Source: Lathyrus oleraceus | Taxonomy: Eukaryota > Streptophyta > Magnoliopsida > Fabales > Fabaceae | Direction of reading: 5' to 3' | Assembly: GCF_024323335.1 (NCBI RefSeq) | Contig: NC_066584.1 | Span: 424,097,319 to 424,161,318, forward strand | DNA: 64,000 nt | Part shown: piece by piece, positions 58,131 to 64,000 of the stretch | How positions within the stretch are numbered: position 1 is the first letter of the stretch | Layout of the letters: each line of letters opens with the position of its first letter | Notes under the pieces: generated by a model | Told to the model about the DNA's origin: nothing | What the model saw: the letters and a program-made list of their open reading frames with translations, nothing else | The model's database searches: none | Position numbers and translations under genes: made by a program

Positions 58131-58790
58131 GTTGGTAGCCCTTTAACAAGTTTTAGCTTGCTAAGTTTAGAGATCAACCTCCAGTTAGCATGACCTAACC
58201 TTTTGTGCCATACCCATTTTCATCACTCACTAACATAAGGCAAACAACCTTTTGGTCATTCAATTCAAAAAGATTAATATTATAAACATTTCCCTTCCTC
58301 TTACCTTTGAACATAATGGATTTGTCAGACACATTGGTAACTGAGTAGAAGTTCTTATCAAACAAAACTTCATAACCACTGTCACAAAATTGACTTAAGA
58401 TTAGAAGGTTATGTTTAAGTCCACTTTCTAACCAAACATTAGTGCCAGAGATTAGGGAGTTACTAATAGTGTCCATACCAATAATCTTCCCCTTTTGTCC
58501 TCCTCCAAACACCACACTGACTTCCTCCTTAAGAGTCAAGGTTTGAAACATAAGCTTTTCTCCCGTAAGAGAAGCCACTGTCCAGGTACTATGATTGTTG
58601 CCTTGTTTCTCCTTTCAAGCATATCTGCAGCAAAAACAATTTGAGATTTAGGTACCCATACTCTTATGGGTCCTCTATTGTTAGTTCTTACATACTTTCT
58701 TTTATTTTGAGCCTTTTTTCTAATAAAAGGGTATATACTCATTCCAAACTTTTTGCTTATAAAAGTTTTATCTAGGATAAGTTTTGACAT
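58131..58790 (-). pseudogene. pol: protease / pre-integrase region of the SIRE-like element
   Basis: 58195-58578 encodes TGEKLMFQTLTLKEE, FGGGQKGKIIGMDTI, SGLKHNLLILSQFCDSGYEV and SIMFKGKRKGNVYNINL, typical of the copia protease to pre-integrase segment. The protease active site Asp-Ser-Gly is visible near 58580 only in another frame, followed by a deletion of a few codons. 58536-58790 (RGPIRVWVPKSQIV, ADMLERRNKATI) is the segment before the protease. Confidence 0.78.
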
Positions 58791-60625
58791 TTGAACCCTT
58801 CAGAACCTTTGGTACATAGGTCTTGGGTTCCACTTTCTTTAGAACCTTTGACTTGGGATTTTTAGGTTATGGATTCTTTAGAACCGTTGATTTTTGAATG
58901 TTGGATTCTAGTTTCTTCAATACCTTTAATTTTGACATCTTAGGTACTGATTTCTTTAGAACCTTTGATTATGTTATCTTAGGTTTTAATTGGTACAAAC
59001 TTTTACCTTTATCAGAAGCAGATACAAAATAAGCCTTCAACACTATTTGAGCACTGCTTGAAGAAGAAGCGTCTGAGGGTTTCTCCAAGAGTTAAGCTTT
59101 AGGATTAACACACTTCTCATTGTAACCCAAACCTTTTCCTTTTCTCTTACTTACTCCATATATGATGGAAGCAAGTTTTGTTCTCTTAAGACATGTTATA
59201 ATAAAATCTTGAAGAGCTATCTCATGCTCACTCAAGGTTTTATTCGACATTTTATTTACTTGAGCAATGTGATCTTTCTCCAAAGATTCAATTTTATTTT
59301 GAGAGGTTTTTAGTTCTTCCATCAAAATATCACATTGTCTTTTTAATGTTTTCATGTATCCTGCTTTATCTTGGTAATAAATCATGAGTTCTTGAATAAA
59401 AGAGATTAAATTAGAATGAGATAAATTAGAAAATACCTCGTCTTCTTCGTCAAATTCTGAATCAGGTTTTGGTTCATATTATGTGTTAGATGATGTGAGA
59501 GACATTAGTGCCAAATTTGCTTCTCCTTCATCCTTATCTGAGACATCTTCATTATCAAGTTCATCCCATGTTGCCATGAGACTCTTCTTGAATTTAATTC
59601 TAAATTTGTCCTTTTGGAAGCTTCCTTTCTCTTGTCTTTCTTTATGTAGAACAAGATAGTCAACCCTAGAATGATCAGGCTTCTTACAATTGAAGCAATT
59701 CTTCTGATCATATTCTTTGTCTTTAAAACTAGACCCTTTGAAGCCATTGCTTTTACAATAGAATCTTTTGTTTCTTTTTGTCAGTTGCTGAAAGCTCTTG
59801 ATGATAAAAACCATTTCCTCGTCATCAGAGTCACCATCAGAAACTTCTTTATCAGAATCTTCTTCTGATTTACAGACTTTAGAGGATCTGACATCTTTAC
59901 CACCAGATCTTTCAGCTACTGACTTCAATGTTAGTGTTTTGGATTTCATGACAAGCTTATCTCTATTAAGTTTCATTTCATGGCTATGAAGATTTCATAT
60001 CAAGCTTTCAAGGCTCAGCGTATTCAAGTCTTTAGCCTCTTGAATACCTATGGCCTTGGGTCTGTATCTCGTAGGGAGACTTCTCAAGGTTTTATTAACA
60101 TTGTCAAATGTAGTGTAACTTTTGCTTAGAACCTGAAGGCCTGATACAAGAACTTGAAACCTGGAAAACATGGTTTCAATGTCTTCATCATCCTTCATCA
60201 TGAACAACTCATTATGTTGTACAAAAATATTAGCCTCAACCTCTTTAACTTATTGGTTCCCTTCATAAATGGGACATAACGATTCATAGATTGTCCTAGC
60301 AGTAGACTTATCAATGATTTTAATGTATTCATAATGAGGTAGAGCCTCTATCAGAATACCTTTAACTCTAATGTTTTATGTATATTTTCTTTTATGCCGG
60401 TGTAAGAGTTTTCCTATCCTTCAACATTCCCACACCATCAATAGCCATGTCAATATCGTCTTCAAGTATATCCTATAACTCATCATCAATGCCAATGATT
60501 TAAGTATACAATTTGCTTTTCCACCATTCAAACTAAGTAGAATCACCATTGAATGAAGGTGGTTTAATAGAGTAATGAATTTTATCATTAGTATTATAGT
60601 CATAAGAAACAGAAACACCCGACAT
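58791..60625 (-). pseudogene. gag: Gag of the SIRE-like element
   Basis: The likely start ATG is at 60623-60625 (MSGVSVSYDYN then PPSFNGD). A TAG follows soon after where the Trp-like position is expected, and more breaks follow. 59995-60207 has the Gag core (DDEDIETMFSRFQVLVSGLQ, LRSLPTRYRPKA). 59479-59976 has an acidic stretch (EEDSDKEVSDGDSDDEE) and the zinc knuckle CFNCKKPDHSRVDY, in which the last Cys has become Tyr. 59092-59385 is a coiled-coil-like stretch (MKTLKRQCDILMEELKTSQN). 58800-59090 has short repeats around TTCTTTAGAACCTTTGA. Not translatable as one protein. Confidence 0.8.
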
Positions 60626-60690
60626 GATAAGGCAAGTATTTTCCTCATGATCGTTTACTATACCATGGTGAAGTGTTTAGCACATGTTGT

Positions 60691-60702
60691 ACTCTGATGC
60701 CA
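60691..60702 (-). other. primer-binding site of the SIRE-like element
   Basis: TGGCATCAGAGT on the minus strand, an initiator-Met-type site with one change (TGGC for TGGT). Confidence 0.75.
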
Positions 60703-60974
60703 ACTAAAGGTAAGAAAAATACGCAAGAAGGGGGGTTGAATTGTGTATGCCAAAAACAATTCGCTTCTGAAAAGAAACTTCAAAATCTGAATAGTGTTCG
60801 GAGTCTGATATCAGAAGCTATGATAGCAACGAAAATAATAATGATCAGAAGCAATAAGCAAGCAACACACAAAGTTTATCTTGGTTCCTCTCATCGAGTG
60901 AGAGTAGTCTAGTCTCATTGCCTCAATAATAGCTTTTCACTATAATCAAACTGATTATACTTTTCTCAAGCAAA

Positions 60975-61135
60975 CTAGAAAGAGACTTCACTACTCAATA
61001 AACTTAGAAAGATACTTTTTCTCAAGCAACCTAGCAAGAGACTTCAGCTCAATCCATCTAGAAAGAGACTTCACTGCTCAAGCACACAAGCAAGAGACTT
61101 CATTGCTCAAGCACACAGGCAAGAGACTTCCTCTA
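60975..61135. repeat. short tandem repeats in the SIRE-like LTR
   Basis: Five or six units of about 30 bp built on AGAGACTTCA and CTCAAGCA (near 60978, 61030, 61064, 61094, 61124). Confidence 0.7.
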
Positions 61136-61355
61136 CTTTAAACAAATAGTTTAGTAGAGAATATAACTATTATACTTAGATACACAATCAAAAGTATATC
61201 AATTGTGCAAGGTTCTTAACCTCTTAAGATTTCTAAGATAAACAGAGATAAAAAATCTTAAGATCTTATGCAATAACAATTAAAAATAATAGCTCAAAGT
61301 TATGCTCAAGATGTTGTATTATGTTGCTGTAACCTTCCTTAAAATCTTTAGCTTC

Positions 61356-61364
61356 CTTTTATAG
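61356..61364 (-). promoter_or_regulatory. TATA box of the SIRE-like LTR
   Basis: CTATAAAAG on the minus strand. Confidence 0.5.
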
Positions 61365-61932
61365 AGGCAGAGAAAGAGTCGTTTGAGGGTTGAGCATAAG
61401 AGTTAACTTCATGAAGAAGCATGCCAAGAGAGACGTTGGAGGATGTATCTAGTTAGAAACATTGTTCGCTGAATAAATGCATTGTCCACATCATATTTCA
61501 AAGTACTAGGTATCTACCAAAATATATAACATATTGAAGAGGTCATGTCATTATTCATTGAGCCTTGCAAAACGAAACCCTAGTTGTTCTCTCCAGAAAT
61601 CTGGCACTTTAACAAGACTGGAATACTTTCGGTATATGGTACAGATCAGAGGCACCTTTAGCCTTCAGAGTCTAAGCTATCACTAGAGGCTGGAACACAT
61701 GACCAGAGTTTGAACCTTCAGAGGCTGATGAACACATTCAGAGTCACCAGATTTTGATCATTCAGAATCTAAGTTACATTGCTTCTCCATAAATGCTTTT
61801 AATAGGATTAATTCATAATGAATTTCATGCTTTTAATCATGCACACTTGGACATATGTCAGTATACCCATTTATTCTTTAAGTACTTTGTTATCATTAAA
61901 ACCTAAGGGATATAAACAATCTTTTTCCAACA

Positions 61933-62440
61933 GATAAGGGTGTTCTACACCTTATACCATATAAAGCTTTAAAAGGTTCCATTCCAATACAGGAATGGTA
62001 ACTATTGTTATAAGTAAACTCGATCAATGGAAAATTAATGTCCCAATTACCTATTTGCTCTAAAACACAAGCTCTCAATAAATCTTCCAAATATTTAATA
62101 GTCCTTTATGTCTGACCGTTCATCTGTGGATGGTAAGCATAACTCAACTTCAACTTAGTTCCCAAGGCTGCTTGCAAGCTCTCCCAAAATCTTAATGTGA
62201 ACCTCATATCTATGTATAAAACAATGCTTGAAGGAATTCCATGAACCTTTACAATCTCACTGATGTAGATCTCTATTAGCTTCTGCAACAGACAACTGAT
62301 CTTTATCGGAACAAAGTGAGCCGACTTAGCCAGTCTCTCCAGAAGAACCGAAATCAAATCACTTACTTTAGCGGTCTTTGGTAAACCTATTAAAAAATCC
62401 ATAGAGATATTATCCCACTTCCACTCAGGAATACTCAAAG
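61933..62440 (-). pseudogene. pol: integrase fragment of the gypsy element
   Basis: 62106-62438 encodes WKWDNISMDFLIGLPKTAK with the first catalytic Asp, AKSAHFVPIK, EIVKVHGIPSSIV and FWESLQAALGTKLKLSYAYH. Where the family has a Ser-Asp-Arg-Asp motif the sequence reads LYID, so the second catalytic Asp is replaced by Tyr. 61933-62090 continues with EDLLRACVLEQIGNWD, PLIEFTYNNSYHS and ALYGIRCRTPL, where the SIRE-like LTR begins. The C-terminal and chromodomain parts are missing. Confidence 0.87.
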
Positions 62441-63130
62441 GTTGTATCGATCCAGACGACTTATGATGCTCGATCTTCGACTTCTAACAAGTTAGAGAAG
62501 CATACACAAACTCTGCAACATCCTCCTTCATACATGGCCACAATTTTTTTTCTTAAGGTCCTAATACATCTTCGTGGCTCTGGGATGAATACTCAAACTA
62601 CTCCCTTGATTTTCTTCTAGAGTTATCTTTCTAAGTTCCGATACATCTAGCACACATACTCTATCCTAAAACTTCATAATCCCATTCTAATCTATGTTGA
62701 AGTCCGCTTCTTTGCCTTGATTTATTAGTACCAATAAAAAACAAATCCCAAATCCAACTTCTGACCTTATTTTATTTCTTCTAGTACACTTCTAGTCAAC
62801 TTCAGCATACCCAACTTCACACTTATTAGCGTTATCTCACACACCAAACTAAGATCTTTGAACTGCTCAATCAAATCCATTTCTCTAACCATTAGCACTG
62901 ACATATGCAAGGAATTCCTAATCAACGCATCTGTCACCATATTAGCCTTACCGTATTAGAAACCTTTTCTACCTCATACTCAATTCTTTTTTATCAAACA
63001 TATACTTCAGACTCTTCACTTAAAACTTTAAACCTCGAACGATACAAATAATGTTTCCAAACTTTAAGCACGAAGACTACTACTGCCAACTACAAATCAT
63101 GGGTAGGATGATTTCTCTCAGGAGTCTTGA
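62441..63130 (-). pseudogene. pol: RNase H to zinc-finger region of the gypsy element, decayed
   Basis: Placed by its position between RT and integrase. Only scattered matches to gypsy RNase H are visible (such as the LEYTKNIIYEHHN-free minus frames near 63000-63130), with many stops. No catalytic residues can be assigned. Confidence 0.5.
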
Positions 63131-63960
63131 GTTGTCTAGAAGCATAAGCTATAAATTGACTCTTCTGCATAACCAATTGTTATCCCACTACAAAATTGTG
63201 TCTACCTTAGACGGATCAATTGTTATTCCACTACTAGAGATTACATGACCAAGGAAACTTACTTATCTTAACCATAATTCACACTTGGACAACTTAGCAT
63301 ACAAATTCGTGTCCTTTATGGTTGTAAACACAAGTTACAGGTGTTCTACACGCTCTTCGTCTAACTTGGAATACACCAAAAATATCATCTATGAACACCA
63401 CAACAAACTTATCCAATTAGGGGTGAAAAATCCTATTCATACACTCCATAAATACTCCCGGTGCATTATACGCACCAAATGGAATAACTGAATATTCATA
63501 ATGACTGTAATGAGTTATAAATGCAGTCTTCGGAATATCCTCTGACTTTACTTGAATCTGATGATAACCCAATCACAGTTCAATCTTGCTAAACTCATAA
63601 GCTCTAACCAAATAATCCATAAGGTCATCAATTCTAGGAAAAGGATACTTATTCTTAATTGTAACCCTGTTCGACTTTCGATAATCCACAGACAACATCA
63701 TGCTTCCATCTTTATTCTTAACCAACAACACTGACACTGCCTAAGGCGATGCACTAGGTCTAACAAACTTCTTCTCAAATAACTCTTCTAATTGTTTCTT
63801 CAGCTTGCTCAACTATGATGCAAACATTCTATACGATGCCATTAACATGGGTCTAGTACCAAGTACTAAATACATGGCAAACTCTATTTCACGCTCTTGC
63901 AGAAAATCACTTTTATCCTCTTGAAAAACATCAGGGAACTCATAAATAATAGGAAAAATC
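63131..63960 (-). pseudogene. pol: reverse transcriptase of the gypsy element
   Basis: Minus-strand pieces in order: [92 protein letters not shown], and VVVFIDDIF with the catalytic Asp pair at about 63384-63395. A stop sits between MNRIF and the catalytic site, and another in the SASP region. The typical Arg/Asp and Gly residues around the template grip are partly changed, so it is inactive. Confidence 0.85.
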
Positions 63961-64000
63961 AATACTCACAGCTTCACTCTCCACTCTTAAGGAAGTAAAC

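Larger units (their letters stand above)
56678..61932 (-). mobile_element. SIRE-like Ty1/copia element, 3'-truncated
   Basis: Minus-strand order: LTR (60706-61932), primer site, gag, protease, integrase, and RT up to QMDV, where it stops. RT palm, RNase H, any env-like ORF and the 3' LTR are missing. Gag with an acidic Ser-rich stretch, the LTR start TGTTGGAAAAAG and the [16 protein letters not shown] motif fit the SIRE lineage. Several frameshifts. Confidence 0.85.
60706..61932 (-). mobile_element. 5' LTR of the SIRE-like element
   Basis: About 1227 bp. Starts TGTTGGAAAAAGATTG on the minus strand and ends next to the primer site; the last few bases are uncertain. It contains several AAGAGACTTC repeats at 60985-61135 (CAAGCAAGAGACTTCATTGC-like units) and a TATA box at 61356-61364. 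Confidence 0.85.
61933..64000 (-). mobile_element. Ty3/gypsy chromovirus-like (Tekay/Del type) element, truncated at both sides
   Basis: RT lies at 63135-63960 and integrase at 61933-62440, in gypsy order on the minus strand. The left side is cut by the SIRE-like LTR inside integrase, and the right side runs out of the window. No chromodomain or LTR is visible. Several stops. Confidence 0.85.

Noticed and set aside
63285..63491. Plus-strand frame in the gypsy RT region
   Set aside because: It is the shadow of the minus-strand reverse transcriptase, whose motifs are clear.

Overview
The window reads as plant nuclear DNA made almost wholly of LTR retrotransposons, most of them nested in one another. 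Very long (about 5 kb) LTRs, a tRNA-Arg-like primer site, gag and integrase remnants of Tat/Ogre type, variable tandem arrays next to retroelement 3' ends, and SIRE-like and other copia elements together point to a legume, most likely tribe Fabeae (pea, vetch, lentil group). That placement is inference. I found no convincing host gene, tRNA, rRNA or CRISPR array. Every long open frame is a retroelement fragment or a chance frame in an LTR or simple repeat.

Layout. 1-3507: noncoding minus-strand LTR-like DNA with an array of hairpin units. 3508-5427: LTR-like segment, minus strand. 5428-29825: a minus-strand, non-coding (LARD-like) element bounded by about 840 bp of matching LTR sequence and carrying an array of about 66 CACCAAAAGGATGA hairpins. 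This array is split by a complete plus-strand Ogre-like element (6807-24809, LTRs 4979 and 4978 bp, target duplication GATGT). The Ogre-like element keeps LTRs, primer site, polypurine tract and a shortened gag, but its pol is decayed. 29826-47132: an 80-bp tandem array split by two minus-strand copia elements (29903-38370, duplication GTTAA; 39133-46872, duplication ACATG). 47133-55722: two minus-strand Ogre-like LTRs about 140 bp apart. 55723-56677: 3' end of an Ogre-like element. 56678-61932: truncated SIRE-like copia. 61933-64000: truncated gypsy element of Tekay/Del type.

How the parts fit. Target duplications give a partial order. The Ogre-like element entered the hairpin array of the outer element, and both copia elements entered the 80-bp array. 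The Ogre LTR pair is almost identical (four C/T differences and one 1-base indel seen by eye), so the insertion is young although its own pol cannot work. It was presumably moved by enzymes from a relative. No element here has a complete gag-pol.

The most unusual signal is RNA-like structure. Two separate arrays (600-1625; 6545-6806 plus 24815-27345) and a duplicated LTR module (11175-11213 and 11455-11493) keep hairpins while the stem bases change on both arms together.
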